From: Daphnia carinata | Lineage: Eukaryota > Arthropoda > Branchiopoda > Diplostraca > Daphniidae | Length of the DNA: 64,000 nt | Direction: 5' to 3' | NCBI RefSeq assembly: GCF_022539665.2 | Contig: NC_081337.1 | Location: 10,905,768 to 10,969,767 of the forward strand | Part shown: in pieces, positions 9,413 through 22,819 of the stretch | Layout of the letters: each line of letters starts with the position of its first letter | How positions within the stretch are numbered: position 1 is the first letter of the stretch | Notes under the pieces: model-generated | Seen by the model: only the letters and a program-made list of their open reading frames with translations | Told to the model about the DNA's origin: nothing | Databases searched by the model: none | Made by a program: the position numbers and the translations under genes

Positions 9413-12408
9413 AGACGGGCTAACCCCAATTTTTATACAACTCCGGGCGGCTCTTTATTTCCCACTTTTGTCTATTCTTTTGATAGAATATGCACATCCT
9501 ATACGCACACACAACACACACACACACAGAGGCAATGACGTGTATATAGGCTAGGCTACACCTAATAAAAGTATGGTATCTCTTTGCTTAGCTATTTGTA
9601 TGTTTTGTGTGTATATGTGTGGGAACTCTTTTGCGTGAGAAAAATCAGTCCCTTGTTCTCTCAACCCACACACGTACACCCCCACTGTAGGTATATATAT
9701 ATACATATATATAACCCCACTATCTCCTGATAAAAGCCTTCACAAAAATCAGGGTGGTGGGTAATAATACCAGAATAAAAAAAAAAGAAAAAAAGAAAGA
9801 GGGCAAGTCCCTCTTTGCGTCGCCCTCGTCCGGGGCTAAGAGATTTCACACAGATACACGCGGGCACGATCATCACCGCAAGTTCACAAGCAGAAAGGGC
9901 TAAATTTAAAAAAAAAAAAAAAAAAAAAGGAAAGCAAAGGGGGGCACATCCCATTGGTTGGAACACACACACAAAAAAACAAAAAAAAAAACAACGTGAA
10001 CGAGGAAATGACCACGGGGCGAATTTATAACACGGCTGATGGAGTCAAGCACCGCACCAGGCAAAGGTAGTAGCAATAGCATCAAATAACTATATAGTTG
10101 CACTCGTAAGACTATATACCCTCCGTCCATGTAATTACACGCACCCACAAAAAACCGGGACCTCGATGCTCTGTCTAGCTTCTACCTAATTGGGCTGGGA
10201 GGTAAAAAAAAAAAAAAAAAAAAAAAAAAGAGTTGAGGTGTCGGGGATCATCGTCATGTTTTTTCTCACCGTTGTTTTTTTTTTCTTTTTCTTTTTCTTT
10301 TTTTTTTTTTTTTTGTTGGGCTATATGCCGGCAAAATTAGGATCATCCTCTCGTGTAGTACACCAGCGTACGGTATCTCTCGGTATGCACAATCCAATTA
10401 GTATGAGGTCGTTCTTCTTGGAAAAGGCTAGAAAAATGAGCCCTTATTAGAAAGCATTAAAAAACAAAAAAATCTCTTGCGTATGCTCTGGATCATGAAG
10501 ATCTGTTTCTTCTTTGTTTTCCCTTTTTTTTTTTTTTTTTTTTTTTTGTTCTTTGTAGTTTGCCTGAAATGAGCGTGTGACGAGGAAGCGAAGGATCACA
10601 GAGCCCCCGCATTTTGTGGTTTCTGTTTGTTTGTTTGCTTTCGCCGTAGATTGACAAAACAAAAACCGAACACGGGTTTCACATTTTCAGCTCGCAGAGA
10701 TGCAAGGCAAATGGAGAAAGAAGGGACTTCAAGAAGGGGGTCACCTCATCTGTCAGTAATCATCGGCAAAGACAAGACATCCCTGTTTTTCCTGGACAGA
10801 GTCGTCTAACGTCGTTTGTCGCTCTCCCTCCCCTTCACAAATGAGAAACAATATGGATATTTTCTTTCCAGGAACAGTCAAGAGAATGGAAAGAGTCTGG
10901 TGTAGTTAGACCGGAAAAACACACATATGGTGCTCGACCAAAAGAGAGAAAGAAAAAAAAAAAAATGGGGGAGGGAAAAGAAAAAAGGAGTTTATTGTAT
11001 TTCTGAGTGGAAAACGACTGGCTGTGGAAGAAGGAATTTCTGCCAACCACATGGTGCAGAGTTGTTTTTGCGGCCAAGGACAACAGATTATCGTTATGGG
11101 TCGCCCTGTGTCGTGTTGTCTATACGCGTCGCTTACCTTAGCAATAAGGAAAGAAAGGACAGAAGGCGGAGGACACACACACACACACACAAAGAAGGGA
11201 ATCAAAAAATAACAATACTTGCTAAGGCAAAAAAAAAAAAAAAAAGGATGGTGGCCATCGCGGTTTTAAGTTCTAGTGTAAATGTTGTTCTTGGAAGGTT
11301 CAAAAGAAGCTCCTCTGGCGCTCTCGTTGCCGAAAAAGAAACAGGTAAAAAAAAAAAAAAAAAAAAAAAGTCAATGACTATGTGTGCGTATATACTAGAC
11401 CTCTTTTGCTTTCTTTAAACTAAAAATGGATGGAAAAAACCGCCACACAGACGCACAGTGAATATACTTAGGAGTCCTCCTGTGTAGTATTTCTAATACA
11501 CCTTTTTATTTTCTTCTTTTTTTTTTGTGTCTGTGTGTGTGAGTGTGTGTGTCCCAGCAGTAGGACTGAAGAAGGCCAAAAGTGAGTACTCGAGGCCAAA
11601 AAGCATCATCTTTACCCTGGTGTTATTTTACCTTCGACGAGGGTTTCCCCCCCCCCGCTTCACTTGCTGATGATTTTTCAAAAAAAAAACTCCCCTCTTA
11701 TTTTCTTTGACTGCGCGGTTTTTCCTATTGTTGACAACTCCGTTTCGGCTTGGCCGCTTGTTTTTCTTTTCACAGAGTCCGAACACAATTGCGCGCGTAT
11801 CCCTAACTTTTTTATTATTATTATTTTTATTTTTTTTTTCCCTACATCAAAAAAGAAACCTTTCTCTTCCTTTTTTTTTTTTTTTTTTTTTTTTTTTTCT
11901 TAATCCGTCTCACCTGGAGGGTCAAAGAATACCGCAGCCGAGGCGGTGTATGCGACAGAAGGGACACAACGCGCGGCGGACGGCGAGAATTTTCATCCAC
12001 TAATTCGGACACGCTTCTCCTTATTTCTCTGCGTCTGGTTGTAAATTCAACAACGAGCAATAACGGGTCGGGCTATCGTCAACTCTCTGAATTCATTTTC
12101 TTTTTTTCTTTTTTTTTTTTTTTTTTTTTTTTCGCTGACTAAATAATAGTCATAAAAAAAAAAAAAAGACAACAACAACGTAATGATGAATAGAACGTCG
12201 CCTTCCGAGAAACAACAGATTTCCTCATTTTAGAAGGTGAACGTGGATGGAAAGCGTATTATGTTTGGAACAATTTTCTCGTTCTTCTCGAATTGTTTAC
12301 GCTTTAGCATGCATTTAAAAAAATATTCGTATTTCTTGGCTTAACGTATCACGAGTGATGTCGGATGCGTTTGCGATGGAGACATCGACTTTCGAAATGA
12401 GACTGTTC

Positions 12409-12444
<36 letters not shown>

Positions 12445-15250
12445 GTGTCATCTCGAAACAAAAAAAAAAAAAAAAAAAAAAGAAAGGCTCACAATCTTGA
12501 TGAATACAATACGCTTTTGTTTTCGTGTCGGATGAGGAAGATTTCCTTACGCAAGAGTGAAAGAGTTTTCGATCGGCATCAGATAAAAAGGGAAGGATTT
12601 TCGACGGTGACCAGCAGCGTGAATATTAGACGTTTGGGTAAATGTGTATATCTGGCGAGGCAATCGTCACGGCGTCTTGCCATTGTCTTCCTTACAACAA
12701 CGGAAATGAAACAACAACAAAAACAACAAACAAAACAAAAAGAGAAGGGACTTTGCGGCGAACTGTTTTCTATTTCTTTTATCAAATTCTCCCCCCCCCC
12801 CTTTTTTTTTTTATTGAATAACAAAAAAAAAAAAAAAAATATGGTCAAACCGGAACGGGAAAATAACCATCGAAAAAAAGAAAAAAAAAGTAGAGGTGGA
12901 ACAAGGGAGTCAGAAATCGGAAATCATTGCTGTGCGGCGGTACTAATCGATTGCCTGTAACTACACGTTACGGGGTACAACCGAACGAGTTCATTCAACG
13001 CAAGGCGGAAGAGGAGAGGTGCGAGCCGCAAAAATGTACACGTTTCCATGTTTGTTGCGGTTTCGAGGAAAAAGGAAAACAGGCCATCTTCTCCCTCCCC
13101 CTCCCCCCTCCTCTACTCTTTCTATACGAAAACAACAAGTCGCAGGTAGAGACACATTTGCGGACATTTCAACAGGCAAAGGTAAAAAATAATCATCATA
13201 ATAATGATAATATGTACACCAATGTGTAAGCTTCTTTTCCTTTCAGCCACCCCGTCCAAAGTTTGTTCTAAAATGAACCCCCCAAGTGTGTGTGTGTACC
13301 TTGCGGCGACACAAAGTTCTTTATTTTTTCTATTGTAATTATTATTATTTTTTTTTTTTTTGCGGTTCACCAACTGTGAAAAGAGACGAAGAAAAAACAC
13401 ACGAACCAAAAATGCGTCGAAACGGACACTGGTCATGTTCCGACCGTGTGTGTGTTGTTATTTCCTCGAATTGGTCAATTTTTCCTCGTCTTTTCTCCCT
13501 ACTTTAATAGCTGGGCACACACACACACACACACATATCTACTAGCCTTTTTTTTTTCTTCTGTTCTTTCACCGTGTGCCTCCCACCTTCCTTTAACCCC
13601 CCCCCCCTCCGTCTGTAATGGATTTACCGCCGCCGCCGCTACGTAATTGACGTGGCGGCATAACAAATTGCTCCCTTCGCTCGCCACCACGTCCGTCGGC
13701 CCGTCCGTCAAGTCAGCCCTGGGTGTGGTATTTGTGTTTGCGTGCCAGTTCCCATATGAACGTAAACACGTATTTATTTCGCTACAAGTAGAATCGCAAA
13801 TGCACGCAATTCGGACGGAGGGGGTGTGGGTTGCTATAAGCCATTTATCTCCGTGGCGCTGTACAAGTTTCTGTGTGCTGCACACAGCTAGATACATCCG
13901 CATTCATAGCAGACCGACAACCGCATCCATGGGATCTGGACGCGCTAAAAAAATATATACAGTATATAACCTCCCTATTCTCATAGTACTTTTAACGAAG
14001 GCCGGAAGAACCCCCCCACAGGTGCAGGGAAAAAGAAAGAAGGAAAAAAAAAAAAAAAAAAAAAATGAAAATAAATAAGAGAAACTTAGTTTATTAGATA
14101 TCCTGTAGGCGAAGCTTTTAGTTTGGGGTTTCCTTGACCGGGGAAAATCGACGAGGAAAAACAGATAAAAAGGTCGATTTGGTTTTTTTGTTTTTTTTTT
14201 TCTTTCTCTTTCCTATGTAGCAGTCCACCACTTGGGACTGGCCGATAGACCGACATTTAATTGGCCGCTAAAAGTCGGAAGAGATCATCAATTATCCAGT
14301 TATTTTTTTCTTTAACGAAAAATTTCAACCGTTCTCAATCTGCAACAAAGGAAATAACCGAAAGAAAAAAAAAAAAAATTACATAGAACCGAGCTAATAA
14401 AACATTAGAAACATAGTCAAAAGATGAACCGGAGAGAACAGCCCTTGTTTGTTAACGGCGGCATTCATTTAATTTTTTTTTTTTTTTTTTTTTTTTGTTC
14501 CGAGTCATTCAACGGAAATTTCCTTCAGGACTATGTACAGAAAATGTGTGCACCTCCCTCTTGTCTTCACCCCTATTTGTAGTGTGCACGCTCACACACA
14601 CACACACATACACACAGACAAAAAAAAAAAAAAATAGCTTAGGCCACGTAAGTAAACAACAAACCGGAGGGTTAAAAAAAACTATATTTAAAGGAGGAGC
14701 AAAAATAAAAAAGAGACACGGAGGGAGGCTTCTTTTTCTTTTCTGCTTTTAGAAGTTTGAATATAGCTAAATCTGCTTGTTCCTATTAGGCTTGATGGAC
14801 GCATTCATCTGTGAGGAAAGATGGTTTCCTATATATCATCATTATTAACAATACTAAAGAGGGTTGTTCTTCCACTTAAATAGTCTCCATACAAAAAAAA
14901 AAAAAGAAAAAAAAAAAAAAAAAAAAAAAGCTTTCACATCGAATTTCATGAAAACAATATTTCGCTATAGACGCAGGCAGCAATTGATAAAAAGATGGAA
15001 TAACTGGCGATTTGCTCGCAGATGCGTGACGATTTAAAAAGAATTTTTTTTTTTTCCAAGTAAAAAAAAAACAAAATAAAATAAAATAAAATAAAATAAA
15101 GTGTCGTCGTCCAACGTCGTGACGGCAATGTTTTTGAGGGGTTTCCATTCAGCTGGCCCCGTGGTGTGTTTAGATGCACGCAAGTACTTGACCGATAGAA
15201 GAGAATCCCATTGCGTGCTGATTGATATTCACATAGGATAAGAGAAAAAA

Positions 15251-15282
15251 AGAAGAAGAAGAAGAAGAAGAAGAAGAAGAAA
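15251..15282. repeat. (AAG)n microsatellite, about 32 bp
   Basis: An uninterrupted AGA/AAG tract on the plus strand in intergenic DNA. Confidence 0.92.
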
Positions 15283-16732
15283 GGTGGGAAAAGGAGCTGG
15301 AATCGAATAACTTGTGCTGTTGTGTGTGACGTGGTATAAAGACGGAGATCACTTGGATATCAATCACCTGGCCCTCCAGCTCTCTTTTGTTTTCCAAGCC
15401 TCTCACATTGAGTTTCCCTTCGCTTTCGATTGTCGGATTGATGATGTTCAAAAAAATAAAGAACTCGATTGGCTTCGAGTGGGAGCCAACAATGGCGTCA
15501 CAACAGACTCGCTATGGTTTTTGCTTTTGAAAAGAAAAAAGACAAAAACGCAACAATAGAAAGGGGAGAATTGTTTGAAAAGAAAACAAAAAAAAAACAC
15601 AACAAAACAAAAAAAAACGCCGATACCCATCTCGGCTGATGACTGGGCAAAGAAAGAAATCAAAACCGTATCTAATATTTCAACAAAAAAAAAAAAAATA
15701 AATAAAAATAGATACTTGTGGGATGTGTAACAAAACACGCGTTCACAGTTAGGTGTATCCCTATTGATGTGAAATAAAGCAGACCGTTATAGGTTATATT
15801 GGGACTTAACTAACGAGTTCAATCGCATCCGGCCGCTCCCTTTTTGTTCAACATCGGACACAAAAGAATTCCCGTTGTGGTAACTCACTTTTTTTTTTTT
15901 TTTTTTTTTTTTAACAGAATTAAAAACACAAAAATGGGCAAAAAAAAAAAAGTTACTGATTTAGTCGAACGTAAAACGAACCACCTGACGTGTTATGCGT
16001 ACACGCCCTTTCGATTTCTCATCTTAAAAATTACAAATTTCAACTCATTGGAGCGCAAAAAAAAAAAAAAAAAGCCCTGAAAAGGAATACAGAACCAGTT
16101 GCCTTTTCATGTTTTAAATCGATCTACACGCGCACCTGTGTGTGTGTGTGTGAATTCGCGATAATCTTCATCAGTTCCCCTTTGTTGCTCAGCGTTTCTC
16201 GACGGGCCGTCGGCGGTAACGAACCCTATCCAAACGATTCCCGATTTAAAGTGTCAGATATGTAATAGCCAAAGTCAAGAAGAAGAAGAAGAAGAAAAAA
16301 AAAAAGAAAAAGGAAATCGTGATCCAACAATCATTTTCGTCCCTATTCATAAACTATAGCTCTCTGTTTGGTTTGTCTCCCCCCAATTCCCCTTTGTTTT
16401 CTCCTTTTTTTTTTTCTTTCACTTCATTTTTCAGGCAAGGCGAGGGCCAGCGCCGGCCGGTGAATTTTCAATTCAATTTTCCTAGGCGAGAGGGAAAGTT
16501 CATTAAAAAGAACTTTTTGTTTTCTTTCATCCCTAAACGAAAAGCAACCAGAATAATAAGCTTTTGTAATCCTTAAAAAAAAGGGGGGAAGGACGAAGCC
16601 TTTCTCTAAACCCCTTTCCATTTTGTATTTACCAATTTAAAAAAAAAACAAAAAAACGAGAGTTTTCTTTGATGTAACGACGACCTGCCCCCCCTCGTTC
16701 ATCCGTTTTAGGGTAATTCAACTTTCCTCCAA

Positions 16733-16757
16733 CCCCCCCCCCCCCCCCCCCCCCCCC
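16733..16757. repeat. C25 homopolymer
   Basis: There are 25 consecutive C, read as G25 on the minus strand. C or G runs of this length are far rarer here than A/T runs, and this tract could form G-quadruplex/i-motif structures or mark an unstable assembly position. Confidence 0.92.
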
Positions 16758-17093
16758 ATACGATGCTTGGTAATATTTTTAAAAAAGGATAATAAAAAGG
16801 GGCGTCTTGTCACTTCATTCATTTTACAACACGTGCGCAGGGCCGTTTCACTGGGCCGCTGTACACATTTTGTGCTGTGTCCGAAGTCAATTCGAAAACT
16901 AAGAAATGTGTGCGGAGAAAAATAATGTTGACAGTTGCTGCGGAAACCGGAAAGAGAAAGGGAAAGCAACACGGGTTGCAACAATACATCCAAGTCTTGC
17001 GCAGGATTGCGCTGGTTTCCCATACACATAAACTCTTACGACCAGCAAACCTAACAGCGCATACAAGACTTCTGGTCTTTTCTTTTCATTCCA

Positions 17094-17120
17094 CATATAT
17101 ATATATATATATATATATGT
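17094..17120. repeat. (AT)n tract
   Basis: An alternating AT dinucleotide tract of about 27 bp, followed by TTGTTATTGTTGTTG-type repeats. Confidence 0.9.
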
Positions 17121-19229
17121 ATAACTGTTATTGTTATTGTTGTTGATGTTGTTATGATTATTACTCGCTCTATTACGATGATGATTGCCTCGAGCAAAGT
17201 TTCTCTATCTCAAACACGCATTTTCCGGACATTTGACAACAGGAAGCGCACCATTGGGGGGGGGGGGGGAGGAAGGTGAATTGTGTGAGCGGTGGGCCAA
17301 GCGGATGGGAGCGCAAAGGAGATGAAATAAGTTTTCGTTTTTTTTCTTTTTTTTTTTTTTTTTACATTTTCCCACACGGTTGAAAAAAAAACGGACAGCG
17401 CCGTCTCAATAACGGCCAGCAATTTCTATTTCTTTGGCCAGTTCTTTCGTATTTCTTTCGTGTTTCTTTTTCGTAGATTTATTTCTTCATCGTCTCCTTC
17501 GTTTTTTTTTTTTTGCGGAACGCGTAACGTGAATTGCCTGATTTTAATTTCCTCCGCAACTCGGCGGCAATAGAAAGGGGCGTATTTTTTTTTTCTTTTT
17601 TTTTTTTTGCTGTCTGTATTACCTTCGAAAAAACGGCTCGGTCACCGCCGTTCCCAGAAAAAGTAAAAAAAAAGTCTTGGGAGCTTTCGACGTTGATATG
17701 TGATTAAAAATGGCGCATTCGAATGCGCAATAGTTGCCCCATTGTCGCCTGTGTGTTACCATCCCGTTGGTGGTTTTTATACCAATGGAGGTGACTTATA
17801 ATTTCCCGGCAATGCTCGAAAAATCGGGGAAGAGAAAAGAATGAGACGTCGAAATGTCTTGGGACGAACCCAGAAAAAAAAAAAAAAGAGAGAAAAAAAA
17901 AAAAAAAAAAAAAAAAAAAGAAAAGACGCCGCCGCCGCCGCCATGCCGACATAAGGAACGAACGTACCAAGTGCCAGAGGGAGGCTTTATTTAGAGTCGA
18001 CCCGTCTGGCAAAAGCAAATAAGCATCTAGTCAATAGAGTTATTTACATTTTTGTTTTTGTCTTGTGTGTCTTTAAAAAAAAAAAATTTCCTTTTTTTTT
18101 TTTTTTTTCTTTTGAAGGAGAAAAAAAAAGTTCAAATAAAAGGAAATAATATAATAATAATAATAAAAAAAAAAAAAGATGTAAAAGAGAGGTATTTAAA
18201 GAATAAGAGAAAAGAATTAGAAAAAAAAAAAAAAAAAAAAGCTGAGAAGACACAAGACAAGATGGAGTGGAGTTCTTGGCGATAGAGGCCGAGGGGGTGG
18301 ACACACACGTGCGCGTGATTCCTAGATGCGCGCCACAGCGGCGGTTCCGTCCTATTGCCAATGGATTTCCATCAACACCTTGTCGTGTTCTTGAGTTAAG
18401 AGAGTTGGGACGAGAGAAAAGAGTCGGAACGCTTCGGCTGATGTCTGGCATTCGTCCTTTATGTATCAACTTGGACTCTTTCTCTCTCTTTTTTTTTATT
18501 TTTCTTTCTTGTCGAGAGAAGGGGGACTTGTCGTCTTCCAGAAATGGACGGTGTCTCTCTCTACTGTCCCATAGATAGACGCCATTCGGCGTAGTCTCTT
18601 GCCAGTCAAACAGTCAGTGCAAGGGCGTGAAATGCCATCAGATTGGGATTTTCTAACGTTCACGCACAGAGACGCGAGAAGAAAATGGGCCAGCATCTCC
18701 CACACCGCCCACAGGCTCGCGTAGCAGAGCAATGGGAAGAAAAATAAAAAAAAAGGGAAACTTGCATGCTGGGTTCGTGTAACGAACCTCTTTTTCATTT
18801 CCCACCCTCTTGGAAAATGCTGAAATACCAAAGATCGAGCTTTACGAAATGAATGAAAAAACTATTCGAATGTCCCCCATCAAAAGAAGGAGATTTGAAA
18901 GACGAGGCCGTGCACGCATAAAGAAAATAAGAAATGCGTATGCAACACAAGAGCAAATAGGAATGGGTGCAAGAGTGTATGGTCATCTTCCATTGAATCC
19001 ATTTTCATCTTCTTATTGCGCCTCTATTCAAATGCAATCTTCAATGGCGAACAGCAACATCACAAGAGTTTAGTAGCTCTCCTCTTTCTTTTTTTTTTTC
19101 TTTTTTTTCTTTATGTAGACCATCACGACACGCTGAATGTTCCAGCTTCTCATCAAGGTTTCCTGTGTCCCTTTTGTTGTACTGCTCTGCGAAATGCTTT
19201 CCTTCTTCTAAAAATGAGGGACTTTCGGG

Positions 19230-19263
<34 letters not shown>

Positions 19264-19934
19264 AATGCACAGCTCTGATGATCTTCTTAACATCACGAAC
19301 CCACACGTCCGTTTAGGCCCAACGCAAATAAAAAGAAAATCGCATTTGATGATGTGCGGAGGAGGGATGGACATCTGAACTTTTTGAAGACGAACGTCTA
19401 TACAAGCGAACTGAATTTGACATATGAAACTCGTAAGGGTACGTTCGGTTCGCTCCAATAACGACGATAGAAGAACAACATCCAGCTGCAGTTTTCAAGG
19501 AAGAAAAAAAAAAAAAAAAAAAAAAAAAGCTGAACCAGGAGAAAACGAAACATTTTTTTTTTGTGTGTGTGTATCTAAGAAATCGGGCGCCTTCGTTTGA
19601 TTGGACGAAAATTTTTCATGCCGACGTTCAGAGAAATCGAAGAAGAATGCCTTTGGCTCTTTTGTTTGTTTTCGTCTCAAGTTTGTCAACAATCGAAAGG
19701 CCAAAGAAAAAAGGCACGGCAAACAGAAAACAACAATAAACATTGGACGTTATAGCGGAATCAAATCTTCGCCTGTAAACGACGACCCCCTAAAATGCAG
19801 GAAGTCGCTAAAAGGGCCTCCGTGTTTGAACGAACACGCGATCGAAAATAGAGTTTAGAGTTAGTTACAAAAGAGGGAAAAAAAAAAAAAGAAAAAAAAA
19901 GAAACAACCAGAACGGCACAATATCTTTATAGAT

Positions 19935-19963
19935 ACACACACACACACACACACACACACACG
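19935..19963. repeat. (AC)14 microsatellite
   Basis: An uninterrupted CA/AC dinucleotide tract in intergenic DNA. Confidence 0.93.
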
Positions 19964-20649
19964 ATCACAAACATATCACGTGTTCACAACCCATTCCGCA
20001 CACAATAGGGGAGCTGCAGTTCTAATAAATAATAAAAGAAAAAAAAAAAAGTGGGGTCCCCTCTCACACTTGAAACATCAAACGGCATAAAGTCGAGCAT
20101 CCATGAACGGATGCAAAAACTCCCTCCCAAACGTCCGCGCTTGTACCACTCGACCAGCGCGACTCATCCGATGACGAACCGTTGAAAATCGGAAAACTCT
20201 CCTCCCTTTTCCATTTTTTTTTTCTTTCTTTCTAAAGGTAGATAAAAAAAAAACACCCGTCACACACATCACAGATCCCCCCCCCCCTTTAAATTTTTTT
20301 TTTATAGAAAAAGAAAAAAAAAAATTCGAATAATTTTTTTTTTCTTTTCCCTCTGCTAGAAAAAAAAAAAATGCGCCACTCGATGCGTATCATATTAGAA
20401 GGGGCGCGCAACACGGTATGTTCATTGTCAGGTATATTAGAAAGAAAACTGTCCGTCCCGTCCGCTCCGGTCGTTAAATAGATGACCGGGCCGGCTGTGG
20501 GGCTCTTCGGCCTCTTGATGTGCCACATGTCCCCCCCCCCCCCCCTCTCTCTCTCTTCTCGTTTGCACATCGGCAACACACACCTTTTCGGTTCTTGTGG
20601 CGATTCGTGCCGGCCCGTCGTATAGACTAGTGTATATATCCTCGCTTTT

Positions 20650-20672
20650 ACACACACACACACACACACACA
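20650..20672. repeat. (AC)11 microsatellite
   Basis: An uninterrupted CA/AC tract, one of three within about 1.1 kb (with 19935-19963 and 21039-21062). Confidence 0.93.
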
Positions 20673-21038
20673 TAAGTGAGTGCCACAGAGTGTGTGTTTA
20701 TAAATGGACAACAATAACAGGCATAACGTTAAGAGTACGTGTATCAAAAGAATAGAAGAAGAAAAAAAAGAGAGAAAGAGAGGTCAAAGGAAAGAGATCC
20801 TTTTTTATTTTTTTCTTCTTCTCTTTCCACTCTAGACATTGCAAAGAGCCGCTTCAGAAGAGAGGATGGCTGATAACATGTTTTTTTTTTTTTCAAAATA
20901 AAAAAAAAAAAAATAGATGTGAATGGTTTTACAGACAACAGGACACACAAGCCAATAGACTTTTGGCCAGTAGAAGTGAGTGAAAAATGTTTTGGGATCT
21001 CAGTTTCGTTCAATAGCATTCCTCTTTAGTGTATGCAT

Positions 21039-21062
21039 ACACACACACACACACACACACAC
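21039..21062. repeat. (AC)12 microsatellite
   Basis: An uninterrupted CA/AC tract, third of the local group. Confidence 0.93.
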
Positions 21063-22289
21063 CATAGAGAAAAAAAAAAGGAGATAGATAGAGTTGAGTG
21101 TATATTTACACGCACTGATATAGGCGAGCAAGTCAGTCCAGCTGGTTGCAGAGGGGGGAAAAGAAGAAATTGTAATATGTGTGTGATGGGTTGGAATGCG
21201 CCGGCAACATTCCGGCGGATCAAGAAAAAAAAAAAAAAAAAAAAAAAGGGAGGTATATTGGCCGATGGTCAATCACAATGGTATGATTAAATACATTTTT
21301 TTTTTTTTTTTTTGTATTCCTTTCTTCCCTTTTTTTTTTTTTTTTTTTTTGGGGGGGGGGGTTGATCTTTCACGTTATGGCTGGAGAATGCGCTCAATCT
21401 GAAACGAGTCGATAGAAGCAAATAGAATAGGGACAAGACATACATCACGCCATCGAAAATATGATCCGGATGAATAATGCATCCAACCGGATGACATGCA
21501 ATGCATGATAAGCCGGTAGGATTGTGTTGTAATGGATGTCGTCGCCCTTATTTCATTTTTCTTCTTCTTCTTCTTCTTCTCTAGTCAACGTTAATTGGCA
21601 CCAATCAAAAACCACATGTTACGCGTGTGTCAGTAAACACACGTTTTTTTCTTCTTCTTCTTCCTCCCCACATCAACAAGCAGGGATCAAATTCACCAAA
21701 TAGGTTAATATAATATTTGAAACCACCACTCAGGTTTTTTTTTTTTTTATCCCCCCCCCCTTTTTTTATTTTTCGTGAAGAAATTTTCTTTCTCTCGCCA
21801 CCATATCAAATAAAAACTAATTTTTGAAAGAAAAAAAAGGAGGGAGAGGAGTGTCGAGTTGCTTATAGCTTTTTAGCCCTGGAAGAATTCTTTTCGAGCC
21901 ACACACACTGGTTATTACTGTTTTTCTCTCTCTCCCCCTTTCATCTTTTTTTTTTTTTTTGCCTTCGTTACGTTATATCCCTCATCCACCACTACCTTCT
22001 TACTACTAGCACCACCTTTTATGAAGTTCTAAAGCCCAGAGACCAGACGCCCATATTTTTTTTTTTTTTTTTTTTTGTTGAAAAACTCCCTCCCAATTCC
22101 TCCCTGTTTGCCACCTTCCTCCTCCTCTTTCTTCTTTTTTTCTCTTGTTCTGGTATTCCTCCCTCTTTTACTGAATGTGTTGTACCCACACACCGGGGGC
22201 TCTCCTCCCCCCCCCCCTTTTGCTCAGCTTGTTTAAAAAAAGAAAGGAGACTCTAGTGCAGGGAAAAGAAAAAAAAAAAAGGATAGGAT

Positions 22290-22292
<3 letters not shown>

Positions 22293-22354
<62 letters not shown>
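22293..22354. repeat. (AC)31 microsatellite, the longest dinucleotide repeat in the window
   Basis: There are 62 bp of uninterrupted AC units. The tract ends 16 bp before a TCAGTA initiator-like sequence at 22371 and lies about 2.3 kb upstream of the LRR receptor start codon. Confidence 0.96.
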
Positions 22355-22356
<2 letters not shown>

Positions 22357-22788
22357 CAGCTGCTAAATACAAGCGCTCAGTAAGCCAGATCGGTCATTCG
22401 TGGCTGGGACTCTGATCCGAGCGCACCGCACCACCACAAAAACTGTGCCCTCTGCTGATGCCAGCACTTGCAACGTCTCTGTGTGTACATTTTTTTTTCC
22501 ACGAGTGCCTCATTTGAAAAAAAAAAAAAAAAAAAAAACACAAAACAAAACAACACGCACATTTTTATTTCGTGAACAGTGTAGAAATCGTGATTTGTGT
22601 CTCTTCCACCCACTGTGATTTTTCTGGCGTGTGTGTGCGTGGATGGGATTTGAAGTTAAGACTTTAATCTTTGATCCGTCTGGAACGAGTGATATTTTCC
22701 GAAGCAAAATCATTTTGTGAAACGCAAAAAGTGGTCGACGAGAAACATCCTCCGTCCCTTCCCATCGACTGAAATCAAAGAGGTAAAC

Positions 22789-22819
<31 letters not shown>

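Larger units (their letters stand above)
7832..15000. other. Simple-sequence-rich intergenic DNA, left part
   Basis: No gene can be supported. The stretch contains numerous A and T runs of 10-42 bases, imperfect (CT)n around 8632-8671, (TTC)n at 9388-9412, TA-rich dinucleotides at 9691-9713 and (AC)n at 11172-11191 and 13516-13535. Long apparent frames such as 8559-9386 (-) consist of poly-Phe/poly-Lys from the homopolymers and are not genes. GC-richer islands lie at 8180-8338 and 13625-13930; neither shows recognisable protein homology. Confidence 0.5.
15001..22292. other. Simple-sequence-rich intergenic DNA, middle part
   Basis: No gene can be supported. The stretch holds (AAAAT)n at about 15073-15100, (AAG)n at 15251-15282 and 16276-16297, a C25 run at 16733-16757, an AT tract at 17094-17120 and (AC)n at 19935-19963, 20650-20672 and 21039-21062. 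Many A/T homopolymers are interspersed. A less repetitive segment near 21420-21540 contains the repeated CCGGATGA/ATGCAT motif described in the findings. Frames such as 15314-15559 (+) and 18267-18578 (+) have no recognisable domain. Confidence 0.5.
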
